DNA from: an uncultured Collinsella sp. | GTDB taxonomy: Bacteria > Actinomycetota > Coriobacteriia > Coriobacteriales > Coriobacteriaceae | Direction: 5' to 3' | Assembly: GCA_900751665.1 (NCBI GenBank) | Contig: CAADSV010000030.1 | Location: 1 to 14,193 of the forward strand | DNA: 14,193 bases | Shown: piece by piece, positions 5,996-12,876 of the stretch | Position numbering within the stretch: the first letter of the stretch is position 1 | Layout of the letters: every line of letters starts with the position of its first letter | Made by a program: the position numbers and the translations under genes | The notes under the pieces: model-generated | Database searches by the model: none | Seen by the model: the letters and a program-made list of their open reading frames with translations, nothing else | What the model was told of the DNA's origin: nothing

Positions 5996-6060
5996 GTTGC
6001 GGTGAAATAGTTCCTGTTTGGGCGGCATAAGCCGAAAAACAAGAACTATTCCACCGCAAC
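5996..6060. repeat. 65-bp stem-loop repeat with nested inner hairpin
   Basis: Arms 5996-6019 and 6037-6060 are inverted repeats matching at 22 of 24 positions; the left arm begins GTTGCGGTGAAATAGTTC. The 17-base centre contains a second hairpin, CGGC-ATAA-GCCG (6023-6034). It starts 20 bp beyond the pflA stop (minus strand) and could end or protect that transcript, but no T-run follows. The nested layout matches that of the 600-716 element although the sequences differ, suggesting a dispersed palindromic repeat. Confidence 0.6.
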
Positions 6061-6080
6061 TTGACGGGGCTCTTTAGCAA

Positions 6081-6962
6081 TCAACTAGGTGCCCGGGGGC
6101 ACTCATTTAAGTCTGTCCCCAATGAGTGCCTGAAAATGGCTCGCCAGCCGATGGGGGTTTTTGGTTTCGCGCGGCGCTTTTTCATGCCCGTCATGACAGC
6201 GTTGCGCAGCTCGGGCATGCGCGCGGTATCCATCTGTGGAACGCCCTCGAGCTTATAGGGAATGCCCAGTTGCTCGTACTTGACGACACCCATCGTGTGA
6301 TACGGCAGCATCTCCAGGCCGACCACGTTATGCCACGGGGCAATCAGGCGACCGAGCGCCTCGCACTCCTCAACTGTATCGGTAATGCCCGGCACCACCA
6401 CGTGGCGGATAACGACCTTAATCTTGCGACGGGCAAGCTCATCGCCAAACGCCAGGATGCGCGCAGGATCGCATCCGGTCAACTTTTTGTGCTCAACCGG
6501 ATCGGCATGCTTAATGTCGAGCAGCACCATATCAGTCTCGTTCAGCACAGCATCGAACTTCTCGGGATGGTTGGGATCAAACGCATATCCGCAGCTGTCA
6601 AGGCAGGTATGCACGCGACCATCGGGGTTGTTGTGCATTGCACGGAACAGATCGGCCAAAAACTCAGGCTGTAGGAGCGGCTCGCCGCCCGAAACCGTAA
6701 TTCCGCCGCTGCGGTAAAACTCATGGTTACTCTGGAACTCGTCCATCAGGTGCTCGACGGTCACCATGGTGCCGCCGCTAACCGACCAAGTATCGGGATT
6801 GTGACAATACGCACAGCGCATGGGACAGCCCTGAACAAACACCACAAAGCGGATGCCGGGTCCGTCGACCGTTCCCATCGTCTCGATTGAATGCACGCGG
6901 CCTAGGGCAAATGCGGAATCCTCAGGACGAGCGTCCACACCCTCAAGCGTCATCTCAGCCAT
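6081..6962 (-). CDS. pflA: Pyruvate formate-lyase activating enzyme (radical SAM)
   Basis: PflA is a cytoplasmic radical-SAM enzyme that puts the glycyl radical on pyruvate formate-lyase, enabling anaerobic cleavage of pyruvate to acetyl-CoA and formate. The chosen ATG at 6962 (MAEMTLEG) gives 293 residues. An upstream in-frame ATG (6992) has no ribosome binding site, and 6953 is also possible. The iron-sulfur motif CPMRCAYC has cysteines at 46, 50 and 53, followed by HNPDTW; SGGEPLLQ at 91-98 is the SAM-binding glycine motif. RVHSIETMGTVDGPGIRFVVFVQG before the cluster is the PflA signature, with GPGIRFV at its core. The last 15 or so residues (RHSLGTDLNECPRAPS) are encoded by a palindromic repeat and look foreign; family members are about 245-260 residues. 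No pflB is in the window, so the target could be PFL or another glycyl-radical enzyme encoded elsewhere. Confidence 0.92.
   Translation of the reverse strand: MAEMTLEGVDARPEDSAFALGRVHSIETMGTVDGPGIRFVVFVQGCPMRCAYCHNPDTWSVSGGTMVTVEHLMDEFQSNHEFYRSGGITVSGGEPLLQPEFLADLFRAMHNNPDGRVHTCLDSCGYAFDPNHPEKFDAVLNETDMVLLDIKHADPVEHKKLTGCDPARILAFGDELARRKIKVVIRHVVVPGITDTVEECEALGRLIAPWHNVVGLEMLPYHTMGVVKYEQLGIPYKLEGVPQMDTARMPELRNAVMTGMKKRRAKPKTPIGWRAIFRHSLGTDLNECPRAPS
6091..6130. repeat. Palindromic repeat forming the 3' end of pflA
   Basis: GGCACTCATT (6098-6107) and AATGAGTGCC (6121-6130) are a perfect 10-bp inverted repeat with a 13-base loop containing GTCTGTCCCC. Next to it GTGCCC-CC-GGGCAC (minus strand) forms a second small hairpin. 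The whole is read through in frame as the last residues of PflA. From memory, similar GGGGACAGACTTAAATGAGT-type units recur in many bacterial genomes. Confidence 0.5.
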
Positions 6963-7009
6963 TCCCGCTACCTTGCCTCTCCTTGGATGCAACCAATTAA
7001 AATGCCAGA

Positions 7010-7058
7010 GCCATTCTAGCCCATGCGCTTGCGTTTAAACGTCTCGGGCTAGAATGGC
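7010..7058 (-). terminator. 13-bp perfect hairpin between degV and pflA
   Basis: GCCATTCTAGCCC (7010-7022) and GGGCTAGAATGGC (7046-7058) are exact inverted repeats around a 23-base loop that includes the palindrome CGTTTAAACG. On the minus strand, six bases past the stem, comes CATTTTAATT, so it probably ends the degV transcript. The downstream arm also contains TAGAAT, a possible -10 box for pflA, so the site may combine a terminator and a promoter. Confidence 0.5.
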
Positions 7059-7136
7059 ACGTTTTAATCTATCCCCCATCACCATGGCTGGGGTCTACGT
7101 CGAGATGTCAGGCTGAAGAACGCTCGCCTGCGGCCT

Positions 7137-7991
7137 TTATGCCTTAAGCGTGAGCACCGCACCGAAGGCGGTCGGACCACAGTGGCTCGAGATGACGCCG
7201 CCGACCTGAGTCCAGGTAACGTCCTTAAAGCCCAGGTCATGCGCATAGACTTCCATGTCATCGCGCAGCTCCTGGGAAAGGCCCACCGAATACGCCAGGC
7301 CAATGTGCGAGTAGTCAATCTCGCCCTTCGCAACCATGTGGTCAATGAAGGCGCGGGCGCACTTGAGCATAGAACCGCGGAACTTCTTGGTCGCCACGAA
7401 CTTACCGCCCGTCACCTCAATGCAGGGCTTAATCTTGAGCAGATGGGCGCCCAGGAACGCGACGTTGGACAAGCGACCGCCCGCCTTAAGGAAGGCAAGG
7501 TCCGTAGGAACAAAGCCCAGCAGCACGCGGTCCATGACGGAGTTCGCGAAGGCGAAGATCTCGTCGACGGTGGCATCGGGGTGAGCCTCGATGTATTTGG
7601 CAGTCTCGACGACAACGAGCGACTGGCCCACCGAGACAAAGCGCGTGTCCATGGAATAGACGTAGTCGCGCCCCTTGGCGGCGATCTTCGATGATTGATG
7701 CGAGCAGGTCGTGGCCTCGGAATACGCGAGATGCAGAATAGTCGCATCGGGCTGCTCAGCGTGAATGCGGTCGTACACGTGAGCAAAATCCGCAGGCGCG
7801 CAGCCGCTGGTCTTGGGCATCACGCCAAACTCGTTGCAGCGCGAATAAATCTCGAGCGGATCGATCGAGCCGTCCTCGACGGTCTCGTCACCAATCGTGA
7901 CATGCATAGGCACGCGCACGATGCCGTAGCGCTCGCAGAGCTCTGGCGTCACATCCGAACCAGATTCAACCACGATTATGTACTTGCCCAT
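7137..7991 (-). CDS. DegV family fatty-acid-binding protein
   Basis: DegV (FakB-like) proteins bind a single fatty acid in the cytoplasm and can present it to a fatty-acid kinase for entry into phospholipid synthesis. The ATG at 7991 (MGKYIIVVESGSDV) is chosen because family members begin with this strand and the acidic/serine motif; an upstream GTG at 8036 would add an unconserved 15-residue leader. Neither start has a strong ribosome binding site. The 284-residue length fits the family (about 280-290). Visible features are PKTSGCAPADF (59-69, lipid-headgroup loop), a central VPTDLAFLKAGGRLS block and the downstream LLKIKPCIEVTGGKF, both typical, and a C-terminal HCGP near a GGVISSH turn (GPGA-like position). 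No fakA kinase or other lipid gene is adjacent, so its fatty acid and partner are unknown. Confidence 0.92.
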   Translation of the reverse strand: MGKYIIVVESGSDVTPELCERYGIVRVPMHVTIGDETVEDGSIDPLEIYSRCNEFGVMPKTSGCAPADFAHVYDRIHAEQPDATILHLAYSEATTCSHQSSKIAAKGRDYVYSMDTRFVSVGQSLVVVETAKYIEAHPDATVDEIFAFANSVMDRVLLGFVPTDLAFLKAGGRLSNVAFLGAHLLKIKPCIEVTGGKFVATKKFRGSMLKCARAFIDHMVAKGEIDYSHIGLAYSVGLSQELRDDMEVYAHDLGFKDVTWTQVGGVISSHCGPTAFGAVLTLKA

Positions 7992-8072
7992 TATTATCAC
8001 GACCCATCTCGACGTTGGCTTTTTAATATGTGACACACGTCCGCCATCCTACTGTGCAACGGCCCCCAAGCA

Positions 8073-8121
8073 CCAAAGAGACGCCGCCCCTTGCACACAA
8101 CAAAGGACAGCGTCTCCCTGG
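8073..8121 (-). ncRNA. 21-bp RNA stem-loop between the GH32 gene and degV
   Basis: Read as minus-strand RNA, 8121-8101 and 8093-8073 pair over 21 consecutive positions around a 7-base loop, using five G-U pairs. Read as plus-strand RNA the same positions are A/C mismatches, so the fold makes sense only in the minus-strand transcript. The lower part ends GCGTCTC-TTTGG, a poor T-tract. It lies 148 bp past the scrB-like stop and 82 bp before the degV ATG, so it may be a terminator of the sugar operon or a structured degV leader. No known RNA family is recognised. Confidence 0.45.
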
Positions 8122-8268
8122 AAAACTCCGTGCTTATCTGAGATTTTACACGGTTTATTAAGGAGTGTTACTTATTCCGCAAACGGTCGCTATATGCGGT
8201 AAGCGGTAGTTGGCCGCGACAACTGCGACACATTCCGTCCAGCAAATCCAATCGTGCTCCACGCACGG

Positions 8269-9711
8269 TTAATGCACGAGGCGGTAGAAATTCATCGATG
8301 CCGCACCCTCGGCGTGCAGCTCCATCGCCGGAACCGCCGGCGAATAGGTACGGCTCGTAAGTGCCGCCTCGCCGCCATTTGCAAAAATCTCGACCATCGT
8401 AGTGTCCGAAAGCACGCGCAGGTCGCGAAGCTCGCTGAGCTCGATCGACCTCTGGTCGCGCCCATAGCCTTCGTCACCCATGTCGAGGGTAAGCATCCCG
8501 TCTGCATAGCGCACAAAGACACCCTTGCGGATTTCGAGCTCGATCACCTGGGCGCCCTCACAGGAAACCACAAGATCAAACAGGCGGCCCGGCTCCTCAA
8601 CGGTTTCACCGCCTGTCGCGCAAACGCAGTCGCCGCGCATCCTCTCAATCTCGTGCACCGGCTGCTGACAGAGCTTACCATCGCGCATGCTCAGTTTTCT
8701 CGGCACCGTCAACGCGCACTGCCACCCGCGTGCCACCGTCGGGCTTTTTGCCGTCGCATCGGGGCAACCCGACCACCCGATCATCAAACGCCGACCCGCA
8801 GCATCCTCAAAAGACTGCGGTGCGTAGAAATCAAAGCCGGCATCGACCATCGGGGGCATGCCCTGCCCGGCGATCTTAAAACTCGGCGCCTCCCAATCGG
8901 CCTCGATGGGAAACCACACGCACTGGTGCGGATTGCGGTAACGCCATCCATCGGCGGACACACCCTGCGGACAGCAAACGAGAATAAGCTCACCATCGAG
9001 CTCAAACAGATCGGGGCACTCCCACATAAAGCCAAACTTCTCGCCCAACTCAATGCGCGTCGCATAGCTCCAGTCCTCTAGATTGCTCGAGGTATAGACA
9101 AGCACGCAGCCGCGGTCGTCTTTCGTACGAGCGCCCAGAACCATGTAGTAGATACCATCGTGTTCAAGGATTTTGGGATCACGCACGTGCGTACCGATAT
9201 CGTCGGGGTAATCGACCGGCCCAACAGCTATGCGCTTCTCGCCCAATTCGTCGGGGTTCTCAGCAACCACATGAATCTGGTTTTGCTCACGGCCCGTCAA
9301 CACGTAGTCGTAATCATCGCGGTCAAAATGCTTGACGTTGCCGGTATAGAAGTAGTGAATCTTGCCGTCGTGTACAAAGGCAGAACCAGAATACGCTCCG
9401 CTCGAATCCAAATCGGAATCGGGGAACAGCACAGGGCCGCGATTCTCGTACGTCACAAAATCCTTTGTTGTCAGATGATTCCAAAGCACTGGACCGCCAT
9501 GCGCAGCATCGAATGGATCGTATTGGTGATAGATGTGATACGTATCACCGATCTGCACCAAACCGTTGGGGTCGTTGAGCCAGCCAAGCTCAGGCTCCAC
9601 ATGGAACAGGAGCCTATCGGGGTCGGACGCGATGCGACCCGCCGTCTCATCCTGTCCGGCACGCCACTGCTCATAGTCCGCGCGTGTCACCTTATTTTTT
9701 TGATTAAACAT
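8269..9711 (-). CDS. scrB: Sucrose-6-phosphate hydrolase / beta-fructosidase, GH32
   Basis: A cytoplasmic GH32 enzyme expected to split sucrose-6-phosphate, delivered by the PTS permease, into glucose-6-phosphate and fructose. The 480-residue product (family about 450-500) has all three active-site blocks. WLNDPNG at 44-50 holds the nucleophile Asp47. RDP at 177-179 is the transition-state-stabilising aspartate motif. ECPD at 231-234 holds the acid/base Glu231. The five-bladed propeller covers about 30-340 and the C-terminal beta-sandwich about 350-480. No signal peptide is present, fitting an intracellular phospho-sugar hydrolase. ATG 9711 has only a weak upstream site (ACGGCG). It follows the PTS gene after 101 bp containing a strong RNA hairpin, so its expression may be uncoupled from that gene. 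Activity on other fructosides cannot be excluded. Confidence 0.9.
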   Translation of the reverse strand: MFNQKNKVTRADYEQWRAGQDETAGRIASDPDRLLFHVEPELGWLNDPNGLVQIGDTYHIYHQYDPFDAAHGGPVLWNHLTTKDFVTYENRGPVLFPDSDLDSSGAYSGSAFVHDGKIHYFYTGNVKHFDRDDYDYVLTGREQNQIHVVAENPDELGEKRIAVGPVDYPDDIGTHVRDPKILEHDGIYYMVLGARTKDDRGCVLVYTSSNLEDWSYATRIELGEKFGFMWECPDLFELDGELILVCCPQGVSADGWRYRNPHQCVWFPIEADWEAPSFKIAGQGMPPMVDAGFDFYAPQSFEDAAGRRLMIGWSGCPDATAKSPTVARGWQCALTVPRKLSMRDGKLCQQPVHEIERMRGDCVCATGGETVEEPGRLFDLVVSCEGAQVIELEIRKGVFVRYADGMLTLDMGDEGYGRDQRSIELSELRDLRVLSDTTMVEIFANGGEAALTSRTYSPAVPAMELHAEGAASMNFYRLVH

Positions 9712-9733
9712 CGCCGTTGACTTTCTCGTCTAT

Positions 9734-9775
9734 GGGGAAGGACGCTCGACTCACACGAGTCGAACGCCCTTCCCC
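9734..9775 (-). promoter_or_regulatory. 19-bp intercistronic RNA hairpin between PTS gene and scrB
   Basis: Bases 9734-9752 and 9757-9775 form a 19-bp stem with a 4-base loop when read as minus-strand RNA; two of the pairs are G-U. On the minus strand it begins GGGGAAGGGCG and ends CGTCCTTCCCC. No T-run follows (ATAGACG), so a processing, stabilising or attenuating structure is more likely than a full terminator. It lies 37 bp past the PTS stop and 22 bp before the scrB ATG. Confidence 0.6.
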
Positions 9776-9812
9776 AAATGGACTTATCCTCAGATTACGC
9801 TGAACGGCTCAA

Positions 9813-11264
9813 CTAGAAGCTGACATCAAAGCCAGCACCAGCGCCCTCTTCATCAGTGGTCGGCACGCCCTTTGCCTTGTTGTAGGCAAAGATCAAGACG
9901 ATCGGCACGATAAAGGCGATGAGATTGCCAGCCACATACCACACGAGCGTCTCGGGCGTGACGATGAGCAGGCCAAGCACGCCGGTCAGACCCTGACCGA
10001 TGGCGCGCACCTCAAAGAGCTTCACGAAGGCACCGCCGCAGCCTGCACCGATGCAAGCGCAGATGAACGGGATGATCGAGTAGCGCATGTTTGCAGCAAA
10101 GATTGCGGGCTCGGAGATACCGACCAGCGTCGGGATAAAGGACGACATGCAGATGTTGCGCTCTTTGGAATGCTTCTTGTGAATGAGGTACATGCCGATG
10201 GCGCCGCCGCCCTGGGCGATGATGGAAACCGACCAGATGGCCTGGATGTAGTTGAAGCCAGTCGTGGCGACGAGGTTTGCCTCGATACCCTGGATGAACT
10301 GATGCGTACCGGTAACGACGAGCGGCTGCAGGAATGCGGCAAAGACAAAGGCACCGAAGACGCCCATCCTGTTGTACAGGATATCGATTATACCGGCGAG
10401 GACGTCGCCGATCAGGTTGCCGAGCGGGCCGAACACGGTGAACAGGGCGACGTTAGCAAGAATCAGGGTAACGGTCGGGACAAAGACGAACGAGACGACC
10501 TCGGGGATGTACTTCTGGGCAATCTTTTCGACCTTGGCCATAAACCAGGCAGTCAGGATTGCAGGGAACACGCCGCCCTGGAAAGCAACCATGGGAATGG
10601 AGAGCGGACCAAAGTTCCAGTACTCAGCACCCGTCGGATCCATAACGAACGTGTTGCGGTTCATAAGGCTCGGGTGAACCATGACGATACCGACGAGGAT
10701 GCCCAGAATCGGGTTACCGCCAAAACGCTTCACCGCGCTGTACATAACCAGGACAGGCAGGTAGTCGAAAGTGGTGGCAATAATGGCAAAGAAGCTTGCG
10801 AGGTTCTTGAGGAACTCGCTGTGGTCGGCAAGGCTGCCCTCCATGCCAAAGAGGCCGTTGGCAACGATCAGCGACTTAAGGCCGATGATGATAGCAGCGC
10901 CGACAAAAGCGGGAATGATGGGGATAAAGATATCCGAGAATACCTTGAGGACCGAGAAGAACTTGCCCTTCTTGTCCGCCTCGGCGCCCTTGACCTCGGA
11001 AGCGCTGATCTCCTTAACGCCCGTCAGAGCCATAAACTCGTCGTAGACCTTGTTGACGGTACCGGTACCGAAGATGATCATGAGCTGGCCGCTGTTGTAC
11101 AGCACGCCCTTGACGCCATCGATGTTCTCGAGCTCGGCCTTGTTGTACTTGCTCGTATCCTTGAGCACCAGACGCAGACGCGTAACGCAATGCGTGGCGC
11201 CCTCGATGTTCTCCAGACCGCCGACGTTATCGACGACTTGCTGAGACACTGCTTTGTAGTCCAT
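9813..11264 (-). CDS. PTS permease EIIBC, glucose/sucrose superfamily (likely sucrose)
   Basis: A 483-residue membrane permease that imports and phosphorylates a sugar. ATG 11264 (MDYKAVSQQVVDNVGG) is chosen because GGAGAGG lies just upstream; the in-frame start at 11276 would place that site inside the gene. The EIIB domain is at 1-90 with the phosphorylated Cys26 in GATHCVTRLRL. A hydrophobic EIIC domain follows at about 100-470, with roughly ten membrane segments, beginning SDIFIPIIPAFVGAAII. It carries TGTHQFIQGIEANL and the sugar-site motif GISEPAIFA. The protein ends after the EIIC domain, so no EIIA is fused and the phosphate must come from an EIIA encoded elsewhere. It lies 45 bp after a GH32-like gene and 101 bp before scrB. 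Sucrose is inferred from these neighbours; a beta-glucoside or trehalose substrate is possible. Confidence 0.88.
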   Translation of the reverse strand: MDYKAVSQQVVDNVGGLENIEGATHCVTRLRLVLKDTSKYNKAELENIDGVKGVLYNSGQLMIIFGTGTVNKVYDEFMALTGVKEISASEVKGAEADKKGKFFSVLKVFSDIFIPIIPAFVGAAIIIGLKSLIVANGLFGMEGSLADHSEFLKNLASFFAIIATTFDYLPVLVMYSAVKRFGGNPILGILVGIVMVHPSLMNRNTFVMDPTGAEYWNFGPLSIPMVAFQGGVFPAILTAWFMAKVEKIAQKYIPEVVSFVFVPTVTLILANVALFTVFGPLGNLIGDVLAGIIDILYNRMGVFGAFVFAAFLQPLVVTGTHQFIQGIEANLVATTGFNYIQAIWSVSIIAQGGGAIGMYLIHKKHSKERNICMSSFIPTLVGISEPAIFAANMRYSIIPFICACIGAGCGGAFVKLFEVRAIGQGLTGVLGLLIVTPETLVWYVAGNLIAFIVPIVLIFAYNKAKGVPTTDEEGAGAGFDVSF

Positions 11265-11309
11265 GTTCCTCTCCATTCCTTTACGAAATCATAAGACGTT
11301 TTGATGCCA

Positions 11310-12692
11310 TTACAGAGACGCGATCGTTGCATTTGCGCACTTGAGCGTACCGTCGGTGACCGTCAGTGCCACACCCTGGCCCTGCTTATTGCAGAAGCGA
11401 GCGTTGAGCGCAACATCATCGACAAAGATGGTCGCGATATCGTCGTCAACGACCAGGCGCACATGATGAGTGCCCTCGCCCTTAAAGAACAACGGACGCT
11501 CGAGGCCCATGTTGTTGACCTGGAACCACGGATACTGGGGGGCCGCCGTAAACTCGAGCTTGCCCTCACGCAGGTTGGCGCGGAACTCATAGGCAAGACC
11601 GGACTCGGCGTCCTCGGCAAGCTTCACCGAGAAGCCGGCAGCGTCACCGGCGAGCTCGATGTCGGCATCGAGCATATAGGTGGAACCGGCATCCGCGGCG
11701 AGCACCTGCTCGACCTTGCCCGACTCGCAGGAAAGCTCAAAGGCCTCGACTGCCTTAGCCTCGCCAAAGGCGCCAAGCATGCTGTCAGGGAGCTTGGTGC
11801 CGAGCGTTCCGTCGGCACGCTGAACGATCTCGAGAGGCATAAAGGTGCCACCCCACAGGTAAGAGCTGGGATCGCCACCCTCGTCACGCGTAGGAACCCA
11901 ACCAAAGAGAACGCGGCGCTCGCCATCAAATGCGGTACGCGCGGCATAGTACGCGCGGCCATCGAATGAATCGTCAGCAGGAGTGATCCAAGGACCGTTG
12001 ATGGAGCGAGACATGCGGTAACGGGTCTTGTTGCCATCACTGTACTCGGAGAACACCAGATACCACCAGTCGCCCATCTTAAAGAGATCAGGCATCTCGA
12101 ACATGGTGTAAAGGCCCGGATTCCACCAGTCGCCCTGGAACTCCCAGGTATCCAGGTCCTTGGAGGTGAACTTGACCAGACGCCCGGTCATCAGACGCTT
12201 GTCCTCGCCCACGCGCGTGCCGAGGATGAGCATGTACTCTTCGTTCTCCTCATCCCAAAGCACAAAGGGATCGCGCCAGTTGCGGTCATCGTAACCTTCC
12301 TGGGGCGGAAGCAGCGTCTCGGCGATGTTCTTCTCCCACTTGACGGCGTCGTCACTCGTTGCGTGAAGAAGAACCTGCTTCATCAAGCGTGCGCGGACCT
12401 TATCGCGATTGCAACCAGTGTAGAGCGCATGGTACTTGTCGCCCACCTTAAACACCGTGCCGGCATAAACATACTGGTCGACTTCCTCGTCGCCGCCACG
12501 CTCAAGGCTCTCGCCAAAGTCCTTGTAGTTGACGAAATCCTTGGTCGTCGCGAGTGCCCAACCAAACGGCTCTCCGAAAGGACCGGGGTTTCGCGTGTCA
12601 CGCTGGTGATAGAGATAGAACGTGCCGTCCTCGCCGTACGGCATGATGTCGCCTACCCAAATTCCCTCAGGCTGGTAATACACCTTGTGCAT
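11310..12692 (-). CDS. GH32-like beta-fructosidase with divergent active-site motif
   Basis: A 460-residue protein related to family 32 glycoside hydrolases. ATG 12692 (MHKVYYQPEGIWVGD) is chosen because AAGGAAG lies about 6 bases upstream; the frame extends further but lacks a site. The N-terminal propeller (about 1-315) keeps three acidic residues: Asp15 in WVGDIMPYG, where classical members have NDPNG; Asp141 in NWRDPFV; Glu199 in FEMPD, where classical members have ECPD. A beta-sandwich follows (about 320-460). No signal peptide or membrane segment is seen, so it is cytoplasmic. It is first in the transcript with the PTS permease and probably acts on a fructoside that the permease imports, perhaps one the neighbouring canonical GH32 handles poorly. 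It may be misnamed in databases as family 43 or simply GH32. Substrate unproven. Confidence 0.8.
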   Translation of the reverse strand: MHKVYYQPEGIWVGDIMPYGEDGTFYLYHQRDTRNPGPFGEPFGWALATTKDFVNYKDFGESLERGGDEEVDQYVYAGTVFKVGDKYHALYTGCNRDKVRARLMKQVLLHATSDDAVKWEKNIAETLLPPQEGYDDRNWRDPFVLWDEENEEYMLILGTRVGEDKRLMTGRLVKFTSKDLDTWEFQGDWWNPGLYTMFEMPDLFKMGDWWYLVFSEYSDGNKTRYRMSRSINGPWITPADDSFDGRAYYAARTAFDGERRVLFGWVPTRDEGGDPSSYLWGGTFMPLEIVQRADGTLGTKLPDSMLGAFGEAKAVEAFELSCESGKVEQVLAADAGSTYMLDADIELAGDAAGFSVKLAEDAESGLAYEFRANLREGKLEFTAAPQYPWFQVNNMGLERPLFFKGEGTHHVRLVVDDDIATIFVDDVALNARFCNKQGQGVALTVTDGTLKCANATIASL

Positions 12693-12735
12693 CCGAGACT
12701 TCCTTTCCCACAAGATACTAACTCGGTACAACTGC

Positions 12736-12764
12736 AAGATATGTCAATCGTTTTCATATGTCAA
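12736..12764 (-). promoter_or_regulatory. Promoter of the fructoside operon
   Basis: On the minus strand a perfect TTGACA (12759-12764) is followed after 17 bp by TATCTT (12736-12741; 4 of 6). Transcription would begin near 12729, about 37 bases before the GH32-like start codon. Both operator copies overlap this promoter, so repressor binding would exclude RNA polymerase. Confidence 0.6.
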
Positions 12765-12774
12765 ACGTTTTCAC
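12741..12774. promoter_or_regulatory. Tandem 17-bp operators for the LacI-family regulator
   Basis: ATGTCAATCGTTTTCAT (12741-12757) and ATGTCAAACGTTTTCAC (12758-12774) are adjacent direct repeats matching at 15 of 17 positions. Each is centred on CG within AAACGTTT or a near copy, the type of core bound by LacI-family repressors. They overlap the -35 box, spacer and edge of the -10 box of the operon promoter. Confidence 0.65.
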
Positions 12775-12804
12775 ACTAATACGTCTTTTCGCAGTTCCAG
12801 TCGT

Positions 12805-12821
12805 CGGCAAACGGTTGACAT
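12805..12821. promoter_or_regulatory. Third operator-like site, between lacI and the operon promoter
   Basis: CGGCAAACGGTTGACAT matches the minus-strand form of the operator (GTGAAAACGTTTGACAT) at 13 of 17 positions. Its centre is 46 bp from that of the nearer tandem operator, in the spacer after the lacI stop. It could be an auxiliary site for looping, or a weaker relic. Confidence 0.4.
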
Positions 12822-12876
12822 ATGGCGGCGAACGGTCATCAGAGGCGTTTGAGGAATTCTTTTGGCACGGGATGAA

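Noticed and set aside
8254..9081. 275-codon plus-strand frame opposite the scrB gene
   Set aside because: It is antisense to a gene with intact GH32 active-site blocks, and its His/Arg-rich composition is typical of a shadow frame.
10170..11294. 374-codon open frame on the plus strand opposite the PTS gene
   Set aside because: It is antisense to a gene with clear EIIB/EIIC motifs, is rich in charged residues of the kind produced by reading GC-rich codons backwards, and has no domain or ribosome binding site.
11287..11303. AAAACGTCTTATGAT (minus strand) before the PTS gene as a further LacI operator
   Set aside because: Only about 10 of 17 positions match the other sites, mainly the common AAAACGT core, so it is too weak to claim.
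12741..12774. Tandem repeats as a CRISPR or satellite array
   Set aside because: There are only two 17-bp units without spacers, they sit exactly on a promoter, and the same motif occurs before lacI, so operators explain them better.
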